Source of the DNA: JAPUME01 sp027294185
GTDB taxonomy: Bacteria; Acidobacteriota; Terriglobia; UBA7540; JAPUME01
Length of the DNA stretch: 64,000 nt
Assembly (NCBI GenBank): GCA_963555835.3
Contig: CAUVWZ020000002.1
Span: 1,984,001 to 2,048,000, forward strand
Reading direction: 5' to 3'
This document shows, piece after piece, positions 8,446 to 17,465 of the stretch. Under the pieces are notes generated by a model. It saw only the letters and a list, made by a program, of their open reading frames with translations, searched no databases and was not told the origin of the DNA. Positions within the stretch are counted from its first letter, which is position 1. Each line of letters starts with the position of its first letter. Made by a program: the position numbers and the translations under genes.

Positions 8446-9654
8446 CTATTCCACCTGCTCCATCCAGTGCAACCCGGACTTGCCGGGCACAACGATATCG
8501 AGTCTCCCGTCCGCGTTCAAGTCCGTTACAACAATTTGAACGCCGGTGCCGACGCCGTCATCGTAGCTCAAGGTATGTTTCTCCCACTGGACCCGACCCC
8601 CCTCGCGGCTCAGTCGATACCAGTAAAGACCCAGTGGCTCGAAGGTGCCCGGGTCAATGTCGTGTGCGCGATAACGCTTGCCGGTCACGATGTCCCGCAG
8701 TCCGTCGCCGTCCAAGTCAACCAGCGTCAACGCATGCGCCTGAGACCAGGTGTTGTCGATGACGTGAGTGACCCAGCCGATAAAGCCGTCCTTGTCCACC
8801 CGCTGTTCGTACCAGAAAACGCCGTAGGAGTGTCCCGCGCTGGCGATCAGATCCGATTTTCCGTCGCCGTTGACGTCGTAGGCATAGATTTGCCCCGTCT
8901 CACCATATTGCCCGCCCAGCCGCCAGACTGAATGGAATTTCCACGTGGGCTGATTTAGGTCCTCAGGTCCCTCGATCCAGCCGTTGGGAGTGAGGATGTC
9001 AGGCCGTCCGTCGCCGTTGACATCCCCCGCTCCGATGCCGTGCGCGTTGCCTCGTTTGCTTACCAGATGCCGCGACCATTCAACCCGTCCATCCTCGCCG
9101 CGCAACAGTTCATACCAAGCCACCTCTTCCGTCCCGCCGTAGTTGGGGAGAATTTGCGTCGATCCGCTGCTGCCGCTAAGTTTCACCCGGCTGATAATCT
9201 CAATATTGAGTCCGTTTTCGATCCGGTGCCGCGGCCAAAGACCATCAGCGGTCTTGGGGTTCTCGTACCACACAATCATCTTCTGAAACCATGAGCCGGA
9301 AACGACATCGGGGTAGCCGTCATCGTTCACATCGATGGCGAGAGCGCCGAAGTCGTCGACATAATCGTTCAGCACAGGAATGGTGCGGAAACGGTGCTTC
9401 TTCCAGCCGGGGGCTTCGTACCAGTATTCACCCGAAATAATGTCGAGCCGCCCATCCCGGTTTACATCGGCCACGGCGCAGCTTTCCGCCCTGGTGTCAC
9501 CGTCGATTACATGTTTTTCGAAGCGGGGAGTGGCTCCGGCCAACCGGAGCCCGATACAGAGACAGCTTGAGAGCAGGACGCACACAGCCGCGAACTTCCC
9601 GCCGCCTTCGGAACGCTTTTGCCGGTGAAACCGGATTCTGATGAGTCCTGCCAT
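8446..9654 (-). CDS. Secreted FG-GAP/VCBS-repeat protein
   Basis: A 402-residue protein with a basic N-terminus and hydrophobic stretch (about 20-42) that reads as a signal peptide or anchor. The remainder carries beta-propeller VCBS/FG-GAP repeats with Ca-binding-like loops: DVNRDGRLDI, DVNDDGYPDV, DVNGDGRPDI, DVNGDGKSDL, DLDGDGLRDI and DLNADGRLDI. Similar proteins in Acidobacteria and Planctomycetes are extracytoplasmic and often sit with sugar or polysaccharide genes. It lies 66 bp upstream of the epimerase-like gene on the same strand and may be the first gene of that operon. No catalytic residues can be named, so binding or scaffolding is the safest guess. Confidence 0.85.
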   Translation of the reverse strand: MAGLIRIRFHRQKRSEGGGKFAAVCVLLSSCLCIGLRLAGATPRFEKHVIDGDTRAESCAVADVNRDGRLDIISGEYWYEAPGWKKHRFRTIPVLNDYVDDFGALAIDVNDDGYPDVVSGSWFQKMIVWYENPKTADGLWPRHRIENGLNIEIISRVKLSGSSGSTQILPNYGGTEEVAWYELLRGEDGRVEWSRHLVSKRGNAHGIGAGDVNGDGRPDILTPNGWIEGPEDLNQPTWKFHSVWRLGGQYGETGQIYAYDVNGDGKSDLIASAGHSYGVFWYEQRVDKDGFIGWVTHVIDNTWSQAHALTLVDLDGDGLRDIVTGKRYRAHDIDPGTFEPLGLYWYRLSREGGRVQWEKHTLSYDDGVGTGVQIVVTDLNADGRLDIVVPGKSGLHWMEQVE

Positions 9655-9844
9655 TGGAAAGGCCTGGGGCGGTAAAACTCCGCCTTGATATTTACAGAGT
9701 TTCGAATTAAGAAGTACCCGCGGGGCCGATTCTATCCGGGAAAGAGGAAAGGCTCAACAAGAAAAGCTCTCTGCTTCGAGTCGGCGAATTCCTGATCCCT
9801 ACAGCCCCCACCATCTTGCATCCTATTGCGAGGGAGTCCCTTCG

Positions 9845-10684
9845 ATGCCGGACTGGATTGTCGACGCACACCACCATTTCTTCGACGTCGATCAGTTTGC
9901 CTACCCCTGGATGGTGGGCCCCGCAGCCCCGCTCGACCGCAACCACCTGCCGGAGCACCTTGAACCCCACCTTACTGCCCTGGGCGTCCAGCGCACCGTG
10001 CTGGTACAGGGCGGCGCAGAGCCGAACGACACGGCGTGGTTTCTGGAGCTGGCCGAAAAGCACGAATTCATCGGCGGGGTGGTCGGCTGGGTCGATTTGA
10101 GAGACCCCGAGGTGGGCAAGAGGCTCGATGAGCTGGCGAAGCATCCCAAATTCAAGGGGGTGCGCCACGTCGTTGAAGATGAACCGGATGTCGACTGGTT
10201 GATTCGGGAGGACGTGCTGCGGGGATTGTCCGAGCTGGCTCGCCTTGATATTCCCTACGACCTGCTGGTTGATCCCAGGCACCTGCACTGTATGCGTGTT
10301 ATCGCGGAGCGCGTGCCCGGACTTCGCATGGTCATCGACCATATCGCCAAGCCTCCCATCGCCGAGGGTCTGCGAAACGGGTGGGCCCGGGACATGGCCG
10401 AGTTCGCCGGCAATTCCCAAATCTATGTAAAACTCTCCGGAATGATTACCGAGGCCGATTGGTCGAACTGGAAACCGAGCGACCTTGCGCCCTATGTGAG
10501 CCACGTCGTCGAACATTTCGGCTACGAACGGGTGATGTTCGGCAGTGACTGGCCGGTTTGCCTGCTGGCGGGAAGCTACGAGCAGGTCTTCAAGGCGCTT
10601 GTGGAAGCCCTGGGCCCTTTAAGTGATGAGGATCGAAAAAACGTTTTTGGCCGTAACGCTTGCCGTTTCTACGGCATCGCATAA
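9845..10684 (+). CDS. Amidohydrolase 2 family lactonase (L-fuconolactonase-like)
   Basis: A 279-residue metal-dependent hydrolase of the amidohydrolase-2 family. The N-terminal DAHHHFFD gives the metal-binding HxH motif; VIDHIAKPP and the C-terminal FGSDWPVCLLAGSYEQV are hallmarks of the COG3618 group, which includes L-fucono-1,5-lactonase and related sugar lactonases. No signal peptide is present, so it is cytosolic. It is divergent from the FG-GAP/epimerase/LarA-like genes, and together they suggest a sugar-acid pathway, with the lactonase opening a lactone made by a dehydrogenase not seen here. The substrate is not determined. The ATG at 9845 is preceded by GCGAGGGAG at a reasonable distance. 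Confidence 0.85.
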   Translation: MPDWIVDAHHHFFDVDQFAYPWMVGPAAPLDRNHLPEHLEPHLTALGVQRTVLVQGGAEPNDTAWFLELAEKHEFIGGVVGWVDLRDPEVGKRLDELAKHPKFKGVRHVVEDEPDVDWLIREDVLRGLSELARLDIPYDLLVDPRHLHCMRVIAERVPGLRMVIDHIAKPPIAEGLRNGWARDMAEFAGNSQIYVKLSGMITEADWSNWKPSDLAPYVSHVVEHFGYERVMFGSDWPVCLLAGSYEQVFKALVEALGPLSDEDRKNVFGRNACRFYGIA

Positions 10685-10724
10685 TCGTTGGCTCCTGAGT
10701 CCCGGCGTGGCCCGCAGACACGCA

Positions 10725-10754
10725 TTGCACATCACAACGCCTATTGGCTAGAAT
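10725..10754 (+). promoter_or_regulatory. Candidate sigma-70 promoter for the DsbA-like gene
   Basis: A -35-like TTGCAC (10725-10730) and a -10-like TAGAAT (10749-10754) are separated by 18 bases. Transcription would begin about 60 bases before the DsbA-like start. The -10 is five of six to consensus; the -35 is weak. Confidence 0.4.
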
Positions 10755-10820
10755 CAGGGGACACTTTTAGTTCACGGTGATATCGTAACGACGACTTTCA
10801 AGGGACGACAAGGAGAAAGC

Positions 10821-11693
10821 ATGGCTCCACTTCAACGAATAGCTTTGGCAGCGGTGATTTTCTTGATGGGGACCGGCTTTGCCTTCGCCTCACAGGGAAC
10901 GAACGGGTCCGAGGAGTTGCGCCGCACCATTCTCCTTTTCGTGCGCGAATGGTATGGCCTGCCTGAGGAGGTCAAAATCGAAGCCAGCGCGGTTCAGGAA
11001 TCGCACCTGCCGGATTTTCTGGAAACTCAGGTCACCATGGACGACGGCCAGGGCAAACGTTCCTACTCCTTCTTCGTCTCCCGGGACGGGCGGTATTTGA
11101 TGGAGGGGGTCTTTCGCCTCACCGCCCATCCTGAAAACGAAGTCCTGCAAACCATGACCGTGGACGGTGAACTCTTCGAGGGACCGGCCTCGGCCGGGGT
11201 GACCATTGTCGAGTACGCCGACCTGCAATGCGGGGCGTGCGCCAAGATGCACACCTTTCTGAAGAGCCAACTTCTGCCGAGATTCGAAAACCGCATCAAG
11301 ATCGTTTACAAGGAATTCCCCCTCCCCCAAGTCCACGATTGGGCTCTCCAGGGGTCCATGGCCAACCAGTGCGCCCGGGAAGCCGGCCCTGAAGCGGCAC
11401 TTCGCTTCCGTGACCTTATTTTTGCCCACCAATCGGATATCAATAAGGAAAACGCCCGAGACAAGCTTCTCGAATACGGCGAACAGGCCGGCGCGGACCG
11501 GGTCCCCCTGGCTCAATGCCTCGATTCCAAGGCTACTCTCGCCCACGTCCGGCGCTCTATGGCGGAAGGCCGCCGCCTGGCGGTGAGGAGCACTCCGACG
11601 CTCTTTATCAATGGAAAGAGATTTACGGCGAATTCTACGGCAGCCGTCCTTTACCGCATGGTGACGGATGCCCTGGCGGCTTCGGAAAAGTAA
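10821..11693 (+). CDS. Exported DsbA-like thiol-disulfide oxidoreductase with an extra N-terminal domain
   Basis: A 290-residue protein with a signal peptide (residues 1-24, cleavage near AFASQ). Residues 28-110 form a small domain without known motifs. The DsbA/thioredoxin part follows, with the active site CGAC at Cys137 and Cys140 and the cis-proline motif RSTPTLFING. It would act in the periplasm, moving electrons to or from protein disulfides. The layout (extra domain, then GPASAGVTIVEYADLQC) is like the DsbA/DSBA-oxidoreductase group with VEYxDxxCxxC, and not the classic E. coli DsbA CPHC. ATG at 10821 follows AAGGAGAAAGC. It is convergent with the MFS gene, 16 bp away. Confidence 0.88.
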   Translation: MAPLQRIALAAVIFLMGTGFAFASQGTNGSEELRRTILLFVREWYGLPEEVKIEASAVQESHLPDFLETQVTMDDGQGKRSYSFFVSRDGRYLMEGVFRLTAHPENEVLQTMTVDGELFEGPASAGVTIVEYADLQCGACAKMHTFLKSQLLPRFENRIKIVYKEFPLPQVHDWALQGSMANQCAREAGPEAALRFRDLIFAHQSDINKENARDKLLEYGEQAGADRVPLAQCLDSKATLAHVRRSMAEGRRLAVRSTPTLFINGKRFTANSTAAVLYRMVTDALAASEK

Positions 11694-11709
11694 GGAACGA
11701 CCGGCGCCC

Positions 11710-12957
11710 TCAAGACTCCCTGGCCGTACGCGCTTCCTCTTTCCGCCATACCGAGGGCAACAGGAAGAACAGGCCGGCAAAATAGACCAGACACAACACT
11801 CCTCCGTACCCCAGGGCAACCCGCGCTCCCAGGACTTCAGCCACAGCCCCCGCCTGAAGGCTCCCCAGCGGGGCCAGTCCCAGAAGCGACAGGTTATACA
11901 TGCTCATCACACGGCCTCGCATACGGGGCGGCGTCAGACGTTGAATGCTCGTGTTGGTCACCGCCAGCGTCCCGACCATGGCCGCTCCCAGGACGGCAAG
12001 CAGCCCGAACGAGAGCCAAAAACTCCCCGACATCGAGAACCCCACCAGCGCCAGCGAGAAGGCCATGGCGCTCGAGGTAATGGTCCGGCTCTTGTTGCGT
12101 GGCTCGCCGATATAGGCCAACACGATGGCGCACAAACTGGCGCCCAAACCCGCGCCGCCCATCAGATAACCCAGCCCCGAGGCTCCCACACCCAGCAAAT
12201 CCCGCGCAAAGACCGGCATCAGGATGACAAAGGGAAGACCGAACAGACTCAGGAATCCGGAAACCGAAAGCAACAGGAGAATCAGCCTGCGCTCGCCCAC
12301 AAAGCCGAACCCTTCCCGCATCGCCTGCCACACCGAGCCTCCCTTATGGGGGATGAACTGCGGGGGACGAATGATCAGAAGAGCGACAATCAAACCCAGG
12401 AAGCTTACCGCATTCAGGTAAAAACAGGCCGCAACGCCCACCGCGCCCAGCGCCAGGCCCGCCACCGTCGGCCCCACTGCGCGCGCAATGTTGAATTGGG
12501 CGGAATTCAGTGCCACCGCGTTCAGCAGGTCCTCTTCCTTCACCAATTCCGGGTAGAGAGCCTGATAAGCCGGGTAGTTGATGGCCATGGCCAAACCGGA
12601 GAGAAAGGCTATGACCAGAATGGACCGGAGGTCGATTTTCTCAAGAAGGGTCAGGGTTCCCAGCAGCAAGGCCAGCGCCAACATGCCGAACTGCATGACC
12701 AGCATCAGCCGCCGGCGGTCCACCCGGTCCGCGATGGCCCCTCCGATCAAGGTAAACAGCAGCGTCGGAGCAGCGCTGACGAAGCCGTTGACTCCCACCA
12801 TCCAGGCCGAATCAGTGATCTCCAACACCAGCCAGCCGAGCGCGACGGTCTGCATCCAGGTGCCGATATTGGAGAGAAAGTTCCCGCTCCAAAACACCGC
12901 AAAGTCACGATGCCTGAATGAGCGAAAAACCCGCGCAAAGCCGCGAGCTTCGTCCAC
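11710..12957 (-). CDS. MFS transporter, EntS/MFS_3-like exporter
   Basis: A 415-residue membrane protein with about 12 hydrophobic helices. The N-terminal FRSFRHRDFAVFWSGNFLSNIGTWMQTVALGWLVLEIT and the loop ADRVDRRRLM are typical of the MFS_3 group (enterobactin exporter EntS and relatives). PPRMRGRVMSMYNL after helix 10 is another family mark. It should sit in the inner membrane and export a small molecule by proton exchange; the substrate is unknown. The start is GTG at 12957 and the frame is open about 40 codons further upstream without an ATG, so the N-terminus is uncertain. It is divergent from the Spy-like gene. Confidence 0.88.
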   Translation of the reverse strand: MDEARGFARVFRSFRHRDFAVFWSGNFLSNIGTWMQTVALGWLVLEITDSAWMVGVNGFVSAAPTLLFTLIGGAIADRVDRRRLMLVMQFGMLALALLLGTLTLLEKIDLRSILVIAFLSGLAMAINYPAYQALYPELVKEEDLLNAVALNSAQFNIARAVGPTVAGLALGAVGVAACFYLNAVSFLGLIVALLIIRPPQFIPHKGGSVWQAMREGFGFVGERRLILLLLSVSGFLSLFGLPFVILMPVFARDLLGVGASGLGYLMGGAGLGASLCAIVLAYIGEPRNKSRTITSSAMAFSLALVGFSMSGSFWLSFGLLAVLGAAMVGTLAVTNTSIQRLTPPRMRGRVMSMYNLSLLGLAPLGSLQAGAVAEVLGARVALGYGGVLCLVYFAGLFFLLPSVWRKEEARTARES

Positions 12958-13163
12958 GGGTTCTCGAGCGGGTACCGATTGCGCCGGCAGGCTGCTTTCT
13001 TGCTCTTGGGTAGCCGTCTCTACCTCCCCCCTACGCGCAGGAAATGCTTTGAATTTAGAGTGGGTGGATTCCAGGGGAATAAATTCCAGAAAAGTCTGGC
13101 AACCTTCCGCCTCGTTTCGGCGTATAAACTAACAGGATAACAAATATCGAGCGGAGGCAAGAC

Positions 13164-13910
13164 ATGAAGCAGGTCAAAATGTTCTTTTCAGGACTCGTGG
13201 CTGTAGCGCTCCTGGGCGTGGCCGTGGCGATGGCAGCCTAGCCTCAGAGTGAAATCGGCTCTGGCGGAGATTCCACAAGCAGGGATATTGACGTTTGGGT
13301 GCCGTTCGACCTCGGACTCTGGGCTGCACCACAGGGTTCTGTACACGGAGGGCATCGCGGCTCAAGAGGCTATACGTTTCGAGGCTCTCGTCGAGGAGGA
13401 GCCGGTGGCGGCAATCTGACGGGTTTGCTCAACAGTCGGCGCTTGAGGGAAGCGCTGGAACTCACCGACGAGCAGGCGGAGCAACTCCGCAAAATCAACG
13501 TGGACACGCGCAAAACCACCGTTCAAAAACGCGCCGACCTGCAGGTAAGCCGAATCGAGCTCACTGAGTTGCTGCGGTCCGATGACCCGCCGCGCGCGCA
13601 GGTGGAACAGAAGATTCGGGAAATCACCCAGTTGCAGGGCGATTTGATGCAAACCCGCGTAGCTGCCCTTCTATCCGCAAAGGCCGTCCTGACCCCTGAA
13701 CAGCAGCAGAAGGCACAGGAGCTCCGTTCCCAGAGGCGAGGAGGGCGAAGAGGAATGTGGCGCGGTGGAGGGCAGTCCAGAGGCTCTTCCAGGGAACATT
13801 TTCGCCGTGGAGGGAGCGGACAGCAGTTTCGCCGATACTTCGATCGGCCCGCGCGTCCTCCGGCTCCTCCGAGGCCCCCCTCACCGCCCACGCCGAGGGA
13901 TGGCTTCTAG
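13164..13910 (+). pseudogene. Spy/CpxP-like periplasmic protein with an in-frame TAG after the signal peptide
   Basis: ATG at 13164 follows GCGGAGGCAA and encodes a clean signal peptide (MKQVKMFFSGLVAVALLGVA, then VAMAA) that meets TAG at 13239-13241. The same frame then runs open to 13910 as PQSEIGSGGD and beyond. The mature part has the Spy/CpxP layout: alpha-helical with two LTxxQ-type motifs (LTDEQAEQLRKI and LTPEQQQKAQEL), then an Arg/Gly-rich and Pro-rich tail. A single C-to-T change (CAG to TAG) would explain it, giving AMA-AQPQ, a perfect cleavage site. Translation restarting at GTG 13299 would make a protein with no signal. Spy-family proteins are periplasmic chaperones or metal-stress sensors. 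It may be a pseudogene, a readthrough gene or a base error. Confidence 0.65.
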
Positions 13911-14049
13911 CCCGGCACGGATCCCGGTAGGAACGGGCGGATTAGCTGGATTGCTTAGATAACACTGCCGGGAGACCGGCAATCTAAAGATCGGCAATCC
14001 AAAGAAATGATATTGACCGCGTCGGGTATACTCTGCAGACGGAGATTTC

Positions 14050-14244
14050 GTGCTTCAGGTTCACTGCAAGGGTTGCGGCCGGGAATTCGAGCCTACGCTA
14101 CAGGTAGACCCTGCGGAGCTCAAAATCGACCGGCCCTTCAACAGCATGGAAGTCTGCCCGCATTGCAAGACCATGCATTTCTACCTGCGCGACGACTTTC
14201 ACGGCCCCGAAGATTCTCCCACGAGCGAACCCGCAGACAGCTAG
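14050..14244 (+). CDS. Small zinc-ribbon protein, hypothetical
   Basis: A 64-residue protein beginning with GTG just behind GGAG. It has two CxxC pairs, CKGCGREFEP near residue 6 and CPHCKTMHFY near 36, which should form one zinc ribbon. The C-terminus is acidic (DDFHGPEDSPTSEPADS). I do not recognise a specific family. It could bind nucleic acid or another protein. It stands alone upstream of uvrA, 180 bp away, on the same strand. Confidence 0.65.
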   Translation: MLQVHCKGCGREFEPTLQVDPAELKIDRPFNSMEVCPHCKTMHFYLRDDFHGPEDSPTSEPADS

Positions 14245-14424
14245 CTCCCGAGCTCGCCCCGTCCCGCCGACTCCCCATCAACTTCCGCCCAGCCGGTCCC
14301 GGTTCCTGCGTCGGCCCCGATGTTTACCTGGGCAATGAACCGCGATAGGATAAACTTGGTGGTCTGCTGCCGCTCGGCGCCCCGTTCAGTAGTGGACAGG
14401 CAATAGGCGAACCAGACAAGAACC

Positions 14425-17400
14425 ATGGCCGCAACAATCACTGTCAACGGAAAGACGCTAGCGACGTCGGAGACTGCCGCCTCGCTTCCTCTGCCATCGG
14501 ATTGGAGCAGCGATGCGATTCGTGTGCGTGGCGCACGGGTCCACAATCTCAAAAACATCGACTTTGAAATCCCCCATAACCGGCTGACCGTGGTGACCGG
14601 CGTCTCGGGTTCGGGCAAGTCGAGCCTGGCCTTCGATACCATCTATGCCGAGGGGCAACGTCGCTACATTGAATCTCTTTCGGCCTACGCGCGCCAGTTC
14701 CTGGAGCGCATCGAAAAACCCGACGTGGATGAGATCACAGGGATCGCTCCACCGGTCGCGATTCGGCAGAAAAATGCCACCCGGACGCCCCGCTCGACCG
14801 TAGGCACGGCGACGGAAATCTACGACTATCTGCGGCTATTTTTTGCCCGCGTCGGAACCGTCCACTGCCGCAATTGCGGCCAGCCGGTCAAGAAAGACAG
14901 CGTCGATGACGTGGCCGATAAAATTCTGGAACTCCCCCAAGGCACCAGGTTTTACGTCCTATTTCAGGTCTCAGCCCACTCCTCCGCAGGTCCGAAATTG
15001 AAAGCAACCGGGAAAGGGAAAAAGACTCGGCAAAAAATCGTTCGCGGAAACACAACCGGGTCGGGACAAGCTGCCGCGCGAAAGACCGAATCTGCCTTAA
15101 CGCAGCGTCTGATCGAACTGAAGAAAGGCGGATTTTCCCGGCTCTACCAGGACGGGCGAATGTTCGAATCGTTGACGCAGGATTCCCCGCCCGAGATCGA
15201 TCTCTCAGGGCCCCTCTACGCCGTCGTGGACCGGCTCGTGATCGGGCCCGAGGTGCGCCAGCGGCTGATCGATTCCGCCGAGCTTGCCTACCGCGAGACG
15301 GGCGAGACGGTTATCGAAATACTTCCATCAACTGCAGGTAAGGACGACGGAGTCCGGCGATGGGTCTTCAACGAACGGTTCGAGTGCCAGAACTGCAAGA
15401 TTACCTACGAGGAACCGGAACCGCGCCTCTTCTCTTTCAACAATCCATTCGGGGCCTGTCCGCTCTGTCAGGGGTTTGGAAACACGATCGACTTCGACCT
15501 GAATCTGGTGATTCCCGACAAGGGAAAGACGCTGGCCGAAGGCGCTATCGTCCCCTGGACCACGCCCCGTTACCGGCCTCTGCTCCACAACATGAATCGT
15601 CACGCGCGGGAACAGGGCATCCCGCTCGACGTCCCCTACTACCGGCTTTCCGCGGACCAGAAGGCCTGGGTTCTCGATGGAAACAAGAACTTTCGCGGCG
15701 TTCGGGGATTCTTCAAACACCTGGAGCGGAAAAAATACAAGCTGCATGTACGGGTCTTCCTCAGCCGCTACCGCGGTTACACGCGCTGCGTCGAGTGCCA
15801 GGGAAAGCGCCTGCGCACGGACGCCCTTCAGGTTCACGTCGCCGGTAAGTCCATCGCTGAAGTTTGCAGCCTGACCATCGCCGATGCGTATCGTTTTTTC
15901 CGTGAATTGGAACTGACTCCGGCTCGGGCGCGCGTTGCGGAAAAGATTCTGGAAGAGGTCCGCTCCCGGCTGGAATTTCTCAATCAGGTGGGGCTGGAAT
16001 ACCTGACCCTCGAGCGGCTGTCCTCCACTCTTTCCGGCGGCGAGTCGCAGCGGATTCAGTTGGCCAGCTCGCTCGGCTCGACGCTGGTGGGAACGCTCTA
16101 TATCCTGGACGAACCCTCCATCGGACTCCACGCGCGCGACACCAGCCGTCTGATCGACATCCTGCGGAAACTTCGAGACCTGGGAAATACCGTGCTGGTC
16201 GTGGAGCACGACGCGGAATTGATGCGCTCTGCCGACAGAGTTCTCGACCTCGGCCCCGGAGCAGGCGAACAGGGCGGAAAGGTGGTCGCCGAGGGCACCT
16301 TCGATGAGGTGGCCGCAGATGAGCATTCCCTGACCGGGCGCTACCTGCGGGGTGAAATGCGAATTCCCGTGCCCGCCAAGCGGCGGCCGCCGGGCACCGC
16401 AGCGTTGCAGATTTTCGGGGCACGACAACACAATCTCTCGAACCTCGACGTTACGATTCCTCTCGGCCTGTTGACCTGCGTAACCGGCGTTTCCGGCTCC
16501 GGCAAATCCACGCTGGTTCATGACGTGCTCTACAACACGCTCGTTTCCAGGCGCGGCATTCGAGCGCCCCGGGCGGACGTGGACCGGGTCACGGGCGACA
16601 GGACTCTGGGAGAGATTATTCTCGTCGACCAGTCGCCGCTCGGCCGCACGTCGCGCTCGAATCCCGTCACTTATCTCAAGGCATTCGACGCCATTCGGGC
16701 CGCCTTCTCCTCCACTCCGGCTGCGCGGCGGCGCGGCTACACGCCGGGGACTTTTTCCTTCAACATTCCAGGAGGGAGATGCGAAACCTGCCAGGGCGAT
16801 GGAACCGTCACGGTGGAGATGCAGTTTCTGGCCGACGTGGAACTGCTGTGCGAGGAGTGTCGAGGCCGCCGCTACAAATCCTCGGTTCTCGAAATTCTTT
16901 ACAAGGGAAAGAACATTCACGACGTGCTGCAGATGACCGTAAAAAGAGCGCTCTCTTTTTTTGGGAGCGTGCCGAAGGTGACGCAAAAGTTTCGCGTTCT
17001 GGATGAAGTTGGCCTCGGCTACCTGCGGCTGGGCCAGTCGGCGACGACGCTTTCCGGCGGTGAGGCCCAGCGTGTGAGGCTGGGGGCTTACCTTGCCAAA
17101 CAGACTCAGGAACGGGCCCTTTTCTTATTCGACGAGCCCACGACCGGACTCCACTTCGATGACATCAACAAGCTCCTCCGCGCTTTTCGTAAATTAGTGG
17201 ACGCCGGACATACCGTTTTGATCATCGAACATAATATGGACGTGATTAAGACGGCGGACTGGATCATCGATCTGGGGCCGGAGGGGGGCGAAGCCGGAGG
17301 CCGAATTGTCGAGGTCGGCACGCCGGAAAAAATAATGAAGAATCCGGGATCTTATACGGGACGCTACCTGAGGGCCTATCTCGACCGGACCAGAAAGCAG

Positions 17401-17427
17401 CGCGGCACACGACGACGCAAAAGGTAA
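14425..17427 (+). CDS. uvrA: UvrABC excinuclease subunit A
   Basis: A 1000-residue UvrA, the damage-recognition ATPase of nucleotide excision repair. Both ABC modules are complete: Walker A GVSGSGKSS near residue 65 and GVSGSGKST near 690, signatures LSGGESQRIQLA and LSGGEAQRVRLG, Walker B ILDEPSIGL and LFDEPTTGL. The zinc sites CQNC/CPLC and CETC/CEEC are present. The usual length is about 940. The extra residues are a 30-residue N-terminal extension and a basic Lys/Arg/Gly-rich insert of roughly 35 residues around 190-225. It may be transcribed with the TPR gene behind it, but a strong palindrome spans its stop codon. No LexA-type box is evident upstream. uvrC is 8 kb away on the other strand. 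Confidence 0.98.
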   Translation: MAATITVNGKTLATSETAASLPLPSDWSSDAIRVRGARVHNLKNIDFEIPHNRLTVVTGVSGSGKSSLAFDTIYAEGQRRYIESLSAYARQFLERIEKPDVDEITGIAPPVAIRQKNATRTPRSTVGTATEIYDYLRLFFARVGTVHCRNCGQPVKKDSVDDVADKILELPQGTRFYVLFQVSAHSSAGPKLKATGKGKKTRQKIVRGNTTGSGQAAARKTESALTQRLIELKKGGFSRLYQDGRMFESLTQDSPPEIDLSGPLYAVVDRLVIGPEVRQRLIDSAELAYRETGETVIEILPSTAGKDDGVRRWVFNERFECQNCKITYEEPEPRLFSFNNPFGACPLCQGFGNTIDFDLNLVIPDKGKTLAEGAIVPWTTPRYRPLLHNMNRHAREQGIPLDVPYYRLSADQKAWVLDGNKNFRGVRGFFKHLERKKYKLHVRVFLSRYRGYTRCVECQGKRLRTDALQVHVAGKSIAEVCSLTIADAYRFFRELELTPARARVAEKILEEVRSRLEFLNQVGLEYLTLERLSSTLSGGESQRIQLASSLGSTLVGTLYILDEPSIGLHARDTSRLIDILRKLRDLGNTVLVVEHDAELMRSADRVLDLGPGAGEQGGKVVAEGTFDEVAADEHSLTGRYLRGEMRIPVPAKRRPPGTAALQIFGARQHNLSNLDVTIPLGLLTCVTGVSGSGKSTLVHDVLYNTLVSRRGIRAPRADVDRVTGDRTLGEIILVDQSPLGRTSRSNPVTYLKAFDAIRAAFSSTPAARRRGYTPGTFSFNIPGGRCETCQGDGTVTVEMQFLADVELLCEECRGRRYKSSVLEILYKGKNIHDVLQMTVKRALSFFGSVPKVTQKFRVLDEVGLGYLRLGQSATTLSGGEAQRVRLGAYLAKQTQERALFLFDEPTTGLHFDDINKLLRAFRKLVDAGHTVLIIEHNMDVIKTADWIIDLGPEGGEAGGRIVEVGTPEKIMKNPGSYTGRYLRAYLDRTRKQRGTRRRKR

Positions 17428-17437
17428 TCCTTTTGCG
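17416..17437 (+). terminator. Perfect hairpin spanning the uvrA stop codon
   Basis: Two perfect 9-base arms, CGCAAAAGG (17416-17424) and CCTTTTGCG (17429-17437), flank a TAAT loop that contains the uvrA stop. No T-run follows, so it is not a classical terminator. It could slow or partly terminate transcription into the TPR gene or protect the uvrA 3' end. Confidence 0.4.
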
Positions 17438-17465
17438 GGAGCATCCTTGTTTCCGAGGTTATAGT

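Noticed and set aside
15328..16986. A 552-codon open frame antisense to uvrA
   Set aside because: It is a shadow of GC-rich uvrA codons, has no recognisable domain, and lacks a ribosome binding site. Similar long antisense frames lie under rpoB (53084-54436, 55328-57115) and rpoC (59229-60431) and are rejected for the same reason.
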